Of a DNA stretch of 64,000 nt, positions 54,257 through 64,000 are shown in pieces; the stretch's first letter is position 1; the number at the start of each line of letters is the position of its first letter. The notes under the pieces are model-generated. The model saw only the letters and a list, made by a program, of their open reading frames with translations, did not search any database and was not told where the DNA came from. Position numbers and translations under genes: made by a program. This DNA comes from Nectonema munidae (taxonomy: Eukaryota > Nematomorpha > Nectonematoida > Nectonematidae): positions 12,501 to 76,500 of the forward strand of contig JAUIRK010000439.1 in assembly GCA_030549495.1 (NCBI GenBank), given 5' to 3'.

Positions 54257-56520
54257 TTATAAATTTGTACTGATGAGTTCTTTGAAATCTTGAAGAAAAT
54301 GGGGGTTGGTATCACGATTAACATGAATGTTTTTATTTATGATGTTAAATACTGTTATCATGTCGTTTCTTTTATATCTGTATGACAGAAGTGGTAAGGA
54401 CAGAGTCTGCAATCGTTCTTTATAATACAATTCTTTGAGGCCTTTCATTCTTTTAGTTATATGTTGCTGTACTTTCTCCAAAGCTTTCATATTTTTTTAT
54501 GCAGGTAGGTTGCGCTATAACATTACCGTACTCAAGGATGGGTCGTATCAACGCTTTAAATTTAGGCTTAGCTATCTCGGGTTCAAAGGAAGATGAATAT
54601 CGAAGAACTAAATGGAATATAGCGTAAGCTTTCGAGATGATTTTTGAAAATTGACGCTTAAATTTGAGAGCATCATCAATAATAGTTCCTAAATCGTTAA
54701 TTTGTGAGGTACGCTTAATATTATAACCACATGTGTAGTAAGTGACGCTATTATTTATGCCAATTTGTAAATGATAACATTTAGAAAAGTTTAAATCTAT
54801 ACCCCAAGTGGGACACCATTGGTATAAAGTAAAAAGGTCGGCTTGAAGTTGTAGTTTAGATTTGTTAGTTGATTCAAAGTACATTTTAAGATCATCAGCA
54901 AACAATTTTAAGCGAGAACGAACTTGGGTGATGATAATTGGGTAATATTTTTGGAGGATGGGTTTGAGGGTTAGAAAAGTACTCATTGAATGTTTCGGCA
55001 ATTATGTTATCGGATTTTACGCGATTTCCATTTTTATCAATTATAGTATTTAAACTATGGCTTCTTTTTCAATACGTTTATATAATTCCAAAACTTTTTA
55101 GGTGTGTCTTTTATGTTCTTTGAAATGTTACATTCAAATGAACGCTTTGCTTTTCTTGTTTCTCTCCATAATTTATTTGATAGTTCTTTGGGTTGTAACA
55201 ACATTTTGGGATCTTTAAACTTCAGGTACACCTTGAAGAGCTTTTTTTTTTCTTTTCTATATTTACGTAGTTGATCTGTTCATATACGGATTATATTTTG
55301 TTTTCTTTTTCATCAAAAGTATAAACTCAGCAATAGCTCCGTATATAACTCTCATAAAAACATCAAAACTCTAAAAAAAGAGTATTCATTATATAGGTTC
55401 CAATTAACATTGGGCAGATATTCTTTTATTTTGTTGTATCTTCCTGAGCGAACATCTAGTTTGGTGGTTATAGAAGATGAAGCTTTGACAATATAAGAAA
55501 AATCGGATGTAATAGAGTAATGATCACTACCATCCAATGCTAGTAAAATAGAAATATATTGAAAGATCGGAAGAGAAATTCGTAATTAAGAGGTCTAAAA
55601 TACTTTCTCTTCCAGAATAGTCTAATCTAATAGCATCATGATTTAATTGAAACAAGTTGTTTGAAGCTAGGTGTACTCTACAAACTTCATAGCAGAAGAA
55701 TTCTTTCTAGCTTTGTGAAATTTGGAGTATCAAGGAATAGAAGGATAGTTAAAATATCCAATGAAAATTATAGTAAATTTATGAAACAAGTCAATAAGTG
55801 TTGAAAAGAGACGAAGTATTTCATGAGTAGAACAAGCCATATTGATTGAGGGGCTTCTATAAATGCAGCAAACAATAAAGTTTTTGCCATTATTTTCAAT
55901 TTCTAGCTAGAGTAAAGTAATCAATGTAGGAAGGAACAAAGGGGGATACAGTTTTGACTTTTAAAAATTGATTAAAATAAGCAATGATTCCTCTAGTTTT
56001 AGAAGCATGGTTAGTTACTTTATCGAAATTTTTGAGCATTGAAAAACTGCACAGATTATAGGTGGAACAGACTGGCGGAAATGAACTTGTATTTTTTGGA
56101 AGAACTTCGGTAATAAAAATCAAATCAGAATTTGTTTTGTCTATTAACAAAAAAGCTCAGACATTTTGGGAAGAGGTTGATTAGAATTGGTATAGTATAC
56201 AGATAAAATATTTCGGGAAATTTTTTTATGTTGACTTGAAGTGAAAGTTTATTTTTTTAACTTGTAGGTTCTATTGATTCGTTGGTGGCAAGTGGTGTTT
56301 GATGAACATTTTTTTTTCTTGATCACACGGAAGTCGTTTAAAGAACTACCTCTTAATAAATATATTATTGATTCATCTTTGTTTTCTTGATTCAACGTTT
56401 TCACTTGAACTCTTAACTTGTTCCCTTTTCCACGTTCTTCAGGATTAAGATAGTTTGAAATGAAGATCTTTTTGAAATTGTCTGGAGATTTTTTCAAGTT
56501 GGGTTTGGAGCTTTTTCTAC
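54257..56520 (-). mobile_element. CR1/Jockey-like LINE, decayed and internally deleted
   Basis: Minus strand from 56497: ORF1 C-terminus (IFISNYLNPEERGKGNKLR); endonuclease start (LIDKTNSDLIFITEVLP, 56150-55900) and its end (LDGSDHYSITSDF, about 55530); linker with KELSNKLWRETRKAKRSFE (about 55190-55130); then IAETFNEYF is followed almost at once by RSRLKLFADDLKMYF (about 54900), so most of the RT palm before the catalytic FADD is missing; then the C-terminal IRPILEYGNVIAQP, MKGLKELYYKERLQ and NDMITVFNIINKNI. Truncated at a Helitron junction. Confidence 0.88.
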
Positions 56521-56869
56521 CTTGTATTAATTATTGTATACTGATATGAAGCCGCCAAAATATTTCTTTACTTTATAAGTCTCAAAGGGAATTCTTTAAT
56601 ATATCTTACATACAACACAACTTTTCTATAAGTCAAAAATTTTGCAAATTAATGACCTTTATTCTTATAATTTAACATTTTGCACCTACAAGCTTTGGAA
56701 TCGTTGTTTGCCTCTGAGTTTTAACTTTGAAAATACTATAGTATATATTACGCAATAATAACATGGCGACTGTGCCTTTCTATAAAAATAAATTTGCTAT
56801 TCAATCTATGAAATTTAAAGTTCTTTCCAATACATCCAACATATTTATATCCATCAGTCTTTTCTGATT

Positions 56870-57660
56870 TTAGTCACGAGAGCATAAGGGGGAAATTTTG
56901 TACCCAAAACTTATAGGCTTAGATCTTATAAATTACTTAACCAGAAAGGCCCCAAAATAAGGAATGATGGCTTCATCAACATTCATTTTTTCGGGTAAAT
57001 TAAAAATTCTACTTACAGAATTCAAATGTCCAAATAATGGTTTTATTTTGTATAATAATCTATCACCATTAGGCAAAAGTTGGTTGTCCGTAATATAAAG
57101 AGTTCTCAGCATACTATCAAAATCATCACGTCAAATAGCATTTGAAACAGCACTACTAAAAACATTGGCTTCATTTCTCCAAAAAAAAAGAAGGTCGTTG
57201 TGGTAATTTCACATAACCTTATAAACGTAAAAATGGAGACAAAAGATAAACAATTGGTATTGAAATTATTTTCTTCTCCGTAAATTTTAGATTCATCCAA
57301 AATTAAATTTAAAAATTCTGATGTACTCATATGGGGATTTGAGATCTCTAGAATTGATGTTGTAATCCATTGTTCCCGGTTTTTCGCTAAAAGAAAAGCT
57401 TAGGAAATTTGCGATGGAAGCTTTTGTCCATTTACTTTTTCTCGTGTCCCTCTCTTTCTCTAAAACCGCGAGAAGGTAAGTGATTCAAGCCATCATTCAT
57501 GTCTTCTTCATCTTCAGCTTCAGAATCTTGATTGGAAAAAGCGTCAGAACGTTCCAGATGAGGCTGAATGATTATTATTATTATCGAAGAGTCTTCCAGA
57601 TCAATTTCATCATACGTGACTTTTTCAAAATCTATTCACATATTTCTTCACTAGTTAATC
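56870..57660 (-). pseudogene. Decayed piggyBac (PGBD-like) transposase, N-terminal half
   Basis: Minus strand from about 57640: an acidic stretch (SNQDSEAEDEEDMNDGLNHL), KNREQWITTSIL, MSTSEFLNLILDESKIYGEE, then after frameshifts RDDFDSMLRTLYITDNQLLP, GDRLLYKIKPLFGHLN, MNVDEAIIPYFGAF and IRSKPISFGYK. The VDE-MIPYFG pattern includes the first catalytic-region aspartate of PGBD transposases. The C-terminal half was not found. Confidence 0.78.
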
Positions 57661-58802
57661 TATAAAAAAAGTATTTATTTAAAACCTCCAAATTTGATTA
57701 CTTTTTTCTATTTATTAATCTTTTCTCCGAAAAGGGACGAAAGTCCCTCAATTTAAAAAATATCATAAAAAATATTTGCTGGTATTTCATAAAATGCAAA
57801 GCTATAAGCGTTAAAATAATTGTTTCGAAGAATAATTACGAAAAAAAACGGGGAAAAATATAAAAACTAAAAATGATCTTACCCAGCCTTTTTAGACATA
57901 ATCTAATTGTGACAAACAAAGAATAAATAAGTCTTGAAGGAAGAAAGAAAGAAAAGAAATATTCAATCAGCTACTACAAAATGACGAAAGACTAAACAAA
58001 AATTTAAATCAATAATAAGCAGCACTAGTGCATGCCAACGCAATAGGACCTTGAAAGTCAATGTCACGTGTGTTCCCTTTCTGAGGGAAACGGTGAGAAT
58101 GCTTATTTTGGATGATCGATCAGACGTCTTTTTGTGAAAAAAATTTTTCTCCCTACTTTTTCTAAAACTTAAAATGTCCTGAATTTCTCTGGTATTTATT
58201 TATCTTTAAATGATTAAATATCAAAATAGCTGATTTAAAATTATTTCATCAATTTCTCTATTTGATTTAAGATATTCTTCGAATGATGAAAATGAGAAAT
58301 ACTAACTTTCAACTACTATCAACAAAAAATGGTTGGAGTTTTTCATAAAATTGCGTTTTATAAAACTAACTTCAAAAAAGTTTCCTGTTGTGAATTTAAT
58401 CAATATCAAATTTATTGTTAACTTCTCATTTGATTTTGGCTTTATTCAAATCAATTTTCTGCGCGGCCCCAATTTAATTAACTAATTTTTGATAAAGAAC
58501 TGAGCAAACGCTTTCAATAAGAAGTAGGAAAAGTATTAAAGATAAAAATTGTTTATTTATAGAATGAACAAAATTCAGGTATATCAAGAAAATAAATAAA
58601 ACTCGAATTCTTCTCCCATGCCATCACGCTAAAAAAAAGTTAGAAGAATTACCTAAATTAAATCTTTGTAAAAAATTAGAAATCATACATCAACGACAAG
58701 TTTATCGAACGACCTTCTACGTTCATAGATGAAAATTTGAGTGCTATGAAAAAGATAAGAAATGATTTTAAATTCTTTAAAAGATTCCTTAAAATGTTTA
58801 TC
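57661..58802. other. AT-rich, nothing recognised
   Basis: No supported feature. Confidence 0.5.
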
Positions 58803-59362
58803 TTACTTAAGAGGTCGAAAAGGAAGAATGTCTAAATATTTCGGGGGAACGTTATTAAAAGTAACAACAGCTTTAACATTCTTTTCCAATTTATTTTTAA
58901 ATTCTAAAATGACATATTCCTTGCTAACAAACAAAACATAGGGAAGAATTGGTCTTTCAAATCTTGCAAAGTCTAAATAGAAAACAATATAGAAGTTACG
59001 GTAGTTTCCATAAATTATATTTCTCTGCAGATGTATAGAGCTCGCGTGTTTGGGTGCAGGACATTTCGTAACAAATTTTGTATAACATTTTTTGACGAAA
59101 TATCTTGAACTCCGCGTGCCCATATTATTTTATGAGTATTACTTTTGAATCTGTTTCTATAAATTCGTAGCAGTGTTGGATCACAATTTGCAAAAACACT
59201 TGCAATACTTCTAATATTTTTCTTTTCATTTGCGTTTCCTAAAAAATCAGAGTACAACAATTTTAATAAAAATTGAATATCATCATATATTGGCATTTTT
59301 ATGTTCCCATCTTTGAACATTGATAGATAATAACTTCTTTTAATTTTATTAATCTTGTCCAC
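58803..59362 (-). pseudogene. Unrecognised frameshifted ORF pair, about 185 codons
   Basis: Two overlapping minus frames, 59362-59015 and 59123-58803, join with one frameshift. Upstream part: NEKKNIRSIASVFANCDPTL and RFKSNTHKIIWARGVQDI. Downstream part: NFYIVFYLDFARFERPILPY and VTFNNVPPKYLDILPFRPLK. Composition is protein-like; no family recognised. It could be a mobile-element ORF or a broken host gene. An acceptor-like TTTTTAG precedes the first codons. Confidence 0.4.
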
Positions 59363-61378
59363 TAAAAACTTTTATTTGTGTAATATTATAGAAAAAAATC
59401 AAAGTTTATTTTCCTGAAAAAAGTCGAATTTTATTGTGCTAGGTTTCCGTTTCATGCATTAATCGATATCTTAATCGATACTCAGATTTAGAATTTGGAT
59501 CATAATTGAAGTTGTAGGAATTGTCATCTCATGGCGCATCTTTTCCTGCTTCTCTATGTCACTATTTTTATATGATTATTTAAATTTAAATTTAGTTTCC
59601 AGAAATATTAGAAATGCTTCTGCCTCATTTAAATAGTATTTGTCTAGCCCAGTGATTTTTAATCGGTCCAGCTCAGCCCTAGGGTGGTGTAACTTTAATG
59701 CCCTTGTAATGATTAACATATATCTTACTGTAAATTTACATATACATTCATTCACTATATACAGTCAAACCTGTTTAAGACAGTCACCCTTGGGACCAGT
59801 CAAAAGCGGCTCTTTTACGCAGGTGGCGGTTTTATCAAGGTTCACCTTCACTATCTGAAAATTTTATCATAGAAAATTAACACAATTTCGAAAAAATTAA
59901 TTCATTATTCATTATGTATAAAAAAAATTCACTTTCATTTAAAAAAGTTCGTGATGGTTGTTTGCTTTGTATATTTTTTCATTCTTATGTTAATCGTAAT
60001 ATCTTTTATGTCGAAACAATGTTTTAGCATGTCACTGTTTCCTGTTTGCAAAGCAAATTGCTTACATATATTTATGCAGTCTTGGACGTGAGTTAAAGAA
60101 GGTGGTTTGAACGATTCTTCAACTGGCTCTTTACCATCGTCATTATCATCACCATCTGAGTTCTTTTCGTTATCATGAAGAATATCTGAAGCGGGGCGAT
60201 CCCAGTCAATAGCATAATTTGAGGTAGGAAGGTCATTATTAATGTGGTGAAGATTTTTGAATTGTATTCCAAATAATTCTTTCGAAAGACATAAAACTGA
60301 TGAAGAAACATCATTGGTTTCTTCGAAAACATCAACGTCAATCTCCGTGCTTTCCCTATCTGATGTGTTTACATTCGTGAAAACCTCTGCAGTAAATCCA
60401 GCTCGAGCAAAACACTTATGAATAGTAGAAGAGGTCACTTCATTCCAAGCTTTATGGGCCCAGTTGATGGCATCCAAAAGAGACATTATTCGGAGAATTT
60501 CCAGACCAGTGATGGACTCATCTTTTGCAATGTTGTCACAAACATCTGTAGCTGTCTGTCTCTGTATTTTAGCTTCATGGCCTGTATGATGCCTTGATCC
60601 ATGGGCTGAATAACTGATGTTGTGTTTGGTGGCAGAAAAACTAATTTAACGCTAGTAAGTGTCACATGAGGGTGCGCAGAAGAATTGTCCAACAATAACA
60701 AGACTTCTCGCTTTTGATTTTTCATTTGACAATCAAACCTTTTTACCCAATTATAAAAGATTTCACCTGTCATCCACGAATTTTTGTTTGACTTATATTT
60801 AACAGGAAGTGAATGTTTATCAATGTTTTTAAAACAACGAGGATTTTCCGATCACAGGTAAAGGAAATTTCTCTCCAGTCATTGAAGCACATAAAGCAAC
60901 GGTAATGCGGTCTTTAGACTGTTTACCGCCATGTGTGCTATGCTCTTTAACATGAAATGTTTTGTTTCTGTAGAACAAGCCTGTTTCATCCATGATAAAA
61001 TGTTTTTTGGCTCATACCCAGCACAAATGGTAGAAAGCTTTTGTTTCCAATTACAAACAACACTTTTGTCTACATCACCACTTTCCCCAGACACAGATCG
61101 AAGCACAATATTATGACGCTTTACAAACTGACTTGTACTCGTCTAGTTGTAGAGTCTTGAAACCACTTCCAACTTAGTTCATTAACTTTTTCATTTCCTG
61201 TTTTTCGCATTTTACGTTTACGATCGTTTGGAGCATTCTTTTGAAAATCCTGCAAAATTAGGGCTTTTCGCTTCATAATATTTTGAACTTGATCTTTGCT
61301 GACGTTGAATGCGCCAGCCACTTTACGCGAACTTTCAGTTTGTTCGTACATTTCAATCCCCTTAACTTTATCTACAAG

Positions 61379-62479
61379 TAGAGATGCACCGAACAGCATT
61401 TTTGCCGAATACCGAATATTCGACTGCATACTATTCGGTAATGGCCGAATACACATAATATTCTTTTATGTCTATATGTTTTATGTTGTTTTAGCCATTT
61501 TTATGTTTATATTAATTGTATATTTATTTTTATCTTTTTAAAAACTCTTACCTAGCAATTATAACGATTGTTCATTACATAATAGTCATAATTAGAAATA
61601 CAATTATAGTTGGAATTTTCAAATGTCTCAAAGTCGCAGTGTCGTATGGAAATATTTTAAGCCATGATCCAACATACTGTTGGTGTAATTTATGCAATGA
61701 CAAGGTTTCAAGAAGGGGGGGGGGGGGTGGAGGATTGCAAAAAATCTCTCTCTCTCTGGACTTCACGAAGTAATTGGGGATGATTGCTGTAGATACACAG
61801 CCATTTTGAATTGTTGAAAATGAAGGTTTCAAACGTGTAGTTGCCTGTAAACCAGCATAGGTGGCTTATGTATGTAAGGCGCATCAAACAACCTACAAAC
61901 TATAAGGTTTCAAACGCCTTATGAAAAAAATTTGCCCTAAATATAGTATTCAATGTAGGAAATATTTTTCTGATAAGATTGTCCCAAATATATATGATCA
62001 GCTATTTAAGAAAGTTGAAACTGAGATACTAGCAGCAAATTTTATTTCTTTAACAACAGATATATGGACTGCCACTACAGTAAACTTTCCATTCATAAGC
62101 TTAACAGCACAGTGGATCTCTAACAACTTTGAATGTCAAAATTTATCAATATAAGTACAGTACTGACTGATGAGTCTTCTGACTAGGTATTAAGCAATAG
62201 CTTAGTAATCCCCGTATTTACTTTTTGTGTTCATATTCATGTTTGCATTGGCCATTTACTTTTTCATTTTTAATTAATAAAGTTGTTCAAAAAAGCCATA
62301 AAGGTATAGCTATAGCCATTTAAGTAGCCTGGTGATCCACATGGTGGTGGTGAAATACACTTATAATATAAAACTATTCGGTACCGAATAGTCCACAAAA
62401 TGGCCGAATACCGAATAGTGAGAAAAATGACCGAATAGGCAGAATACCGAATAGTTACCGAATATTCGGTACACCTCTA
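61379..62479 (+). mobile_element. hAT element (1101 bp) nested in Tigger, perfect 8-bp TSD
   Basis: Ends TAGAGATGCACCGAA and, reverse complemented, TAGAGGTGTACCGAA. TCTACAAG is duplicated at 61371-61378 and 62480-62487 and is a single copy in the reconstructed target. Subterminal regions carry many CCGAATA words. The interior keeps a BED-finger remnant (61625-61735, DPTYCWCNLCNDKVS) and a transposase piece. Confidence 0.92.
61921..62154 (+). pseudogene. hAT (ZBED-like) transposase fragment
   Basis: Seventy-seven codons with YFSDKIVPNIYDQLF and FISLTTDIWTATTVNFPFIS, the TTDxWT motif preceding the hAT catalytic core. Only the N-terminal third is present, so the element is non-autonomous through internal deletion. 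Confidence 0.85.
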
Positions 62480-62999
62480 TCTACAAGGGACATAGTTTTT
62501 TTTATTTCCTTTAGACATTTTGATAGAAAACAATTATTATGTGTTAGCTTTAAATAAATAAAACAAAAATATGTGATGAAGAAACTTTCATTCTAAGTAA
62601 AACAGTTGCCACGTAAATACGTATACATCATTAATTACAATTATTATCAATGCTGCATGAATGACATAAGGCATATGCGTGTTAGTCGTATGCCTGAAAT
62701 CTTATTTTATCTACCACTCTCTCAATAGTCAACTGATGCAAGATTTCATTTTCTAGTAATGTAGATAATAAATAAGGAAGGCTAACAAAATAATATACTA
62801 CTCTAGTATGGTGCGTGGCGTTCTTGTGCAAGTTTTTATTAAGATTCGGACTGCAATGTAGTGGCGCCTGGCGCCGTTACAGAGGTGGTGTTCTTTTACA
62901 GGGTATTTTTAATGTAAATTTGTTCGGGACTGTAAGAAAGTGGCGCTCTTAAAGAAGTGGCGGTCTTATAGATGTGGCGTTTAGAGCAGGTTTGACATA

Positions 63000-63415
63000 T
63001 ATATATGTATACAAACCAATAATATAGCAATAATAAGAAGAAAAAGGCAAAGCTTTGTGCAGTATTGGAACAAATCAAAGATCCTTCAAAACTACTCATC
63101 AGTCAAAAAGATCCTTCACTCCACAAGCCAACTAATCTACCTGGAGATCCTAAAACTACTTTATCAGTTAAAGATCTTCGTTGCAATAAAACCTTTCCTT
63201 TTACGTCTCACGTAACAATCTTTGATTTTATTATAAACACATTCATTGTTGCATTTTCATTATATAAACACATTCATTGTTTTATTCATTGTATATCAGT
63301 TGTATTTAGCATATTTGATCATTTTCATTGTTGTGGAATCTTAACTTTAATTGCCATCGGTATTTAGTTGCACTTCCGTAATAATAATGCGTCCTCGTGT
63401 TATAGCCAAACGTGA
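63000..63415. other. Possible retroelement leader or LTR-end region
   Basis: TATAAACACATTCATTGTT occurs twice (about 63231 and 63262). It precedes the Gag-like ORF and may be its untranslated leader; no LTR pair is visible in the window. Confidence 0.3.
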
Positions 63416-64000
63416 AATGAAGTGAAAAATGAAGTAAATTTAAGTGAACACTTAGAAGTTTTTTATATTGATGTTGTAAATAAAGACAAAGAAGACGTTG
63501 TAGATATTGACGAGGATGAGGGGATAAATGAGATTTATGAACAATATTCAACATGTAAAGCTAGTGTTCAGTGCTATTTGTTTATGCTTAAAGAGGAGCA
63601 AACTTTAATGTTAAGAAAGTTAAGAACAAGTCAAGACAATCTTTTAAATTTTATTGCTTTTTTTGAATCTAAGTTAAATGCTCGTGATAAGTTACTAGGA
63701 ATCCTTAAGGAAAAGTTAACTTCATTTGAGTCCTCAAGTGAAGAGTGTGCTGTAACGTTGTCTGGCAAAGAATTTGATGTCACTAGAGATGAAATAAAAG
63801 CTTTAATAAACAAATTGTCAAATCAAGACAATGAAAACAATAGAACAAATTCTATACAGAATATGATTAAATTTGAGCTACCGAAAATGAAAAAAATTGA
63901 AAGAGACATCAGGAAGTATCTATCATTTAAGAGAGATTTTCTAAAACACATTTTGTCGATGTATGGAAAAAGCTCCTCTCCTCTAGTTTTAAAATCCTAA
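63416..64000 (+). mobile_element. Gag-like ORF of a retroelement, resembling BEL/Pao
   Basis: Open from 63416 to TAA at 63998. An acidic N-terminus (KDKEDVVDIDEDEG), a helical Lys/Leu-rich middle, then KFELPKMKKIERDIRKYLSF and KRDFLKHI, which recall the LPK..I..F.GD...Y..F motif of the BEL/Pao Gag-associated domain. The ORF's first codon is GTG; an ATG at 63387 lies in another frame, so a start frameshift is likely. It ends soon after the motif, so it is truncated. Confidence 0.5.

Larger units (their letters stand above)
59935..62520 (-). pseudogene. Tigger transposase, decayed and interrupted
   Basis: Order on the minus strand: MSKGNKKN start (about 62520-62500) with a frameshift in an A8 run; after the nested element VDKVKGIEMYEQTESSRKVA and FNVSKDQVQNIMKRKA, a helix-turn-helix; then a CENP-B-like second DNA-binding part; KTFHVKEHSTHGGKQSKDR-like text near 60950; MTGEIFYNWVKRF; LLLLDNSSAHP with a catalytic aspartate; VIQPMDQGIIQAMK with the third acidic residue; and a 183-codon C-terminus (60486-59935). 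Several frameshifts besides the insertion make it inactive. Confidence 0.85.
59762..62997 (-). mobile_element. Tigger/pogo-family DNA transposon carrying a nested hAT insertion
   Basis: The left end CAGTCAAACCTGTTTAAGAC and the right end, reverse complemented, GTCAAACCTGCTCTAAACG are inverted repeats next to TA dinucleotides, as in Tc1/mariner-pogo elements. Without the nested insertion the element is about 2.1 kb, a normal Tigger length. The transposase is on the minus strand. Confidence 0.85.

Noticed and set aside
63065-63554. 100-codon plus ORF and 82-codon minus ORF
   Set aside because: No domain; they lie in the untranslated stretch before the Gag-like ORF.

Overview
The window is nuclear DNA of a multicellular animal. 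It is very AT-rich, its genes are split by GT..AG introns, it opens with a long (GT)n microsatellite, and it is crowded with decayed transposons: two LINE lineages, tRNA-derived SINEs, and hAT, Tigger/pogo, piggyBac and Helitron relics. This mix suits an arthropod, and a crustacean such as a copepod is a reasonable guess, but the sequence alone does not prove the species. No rRNA gene, functional tRNA gene, CRISPR array or bacterial operon was seen.

I support three host-gene candidates, all on the + strand. (1) 11406-24401: seven exons, all joined in phase 0, encode a predicted secreted, lysine/arginine-rich protein of about 497 residues with almost no cysteine. Its signal peptide is assembled from three exons and most of the chain comes from one large exon at 17168-18112. 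(2) 27537-34874: three exons can be joined in frame into a small single-pass membrane protein of about 102 residues. Two more downstream exons (35318, 36344) fit as alternative basic tails. This model is more speculative, and some of its exons could instead belong to gene 1. (3) 42342-43142: a compact intronless gene with a TATA box, signal peptide, eight cysteines and a poly(A) signal, encoding a 266-residue secreted protein of unrecognised family.

Layout: 1-11 kb is a microsatellite plus non-coding DNA with three MITEs that keep 8-bp target-site duplications. 11-24 kb is gene 1, whose introns hold a decayed hAT transposase, MITEs and a LINE 3' end. 24-36 kb mixes RTE- and CR1/Jockey-like LINE pieces, SINEs, a palindromic MITE and the gene 2 exons. 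36-47 kb holds inverted LINE pieces, an RTE piece, gene 3, a pyrimidine-rich block of consecutive small hairpins, and a LINE split by a SINE. 47-51 kb is an almost full-span decayed RTE-like LINE followed by a fragment of an uncharacterised protein family. 51-58 kb has two piggyBac-type MITEs, a 150-bp tandem repeat, a Helitron/LINE junction, an internally deleted LINE and a piggyBac transposase relic. 59.7-63 kb is a Tigger element with a small hAT element nested inside it, target-site duplication intact. The window ends in a Gag-like retroelement ORF.

Most remaining open reading frames are chance ORFs in AT-rich DNA or belong to these mobile elements.
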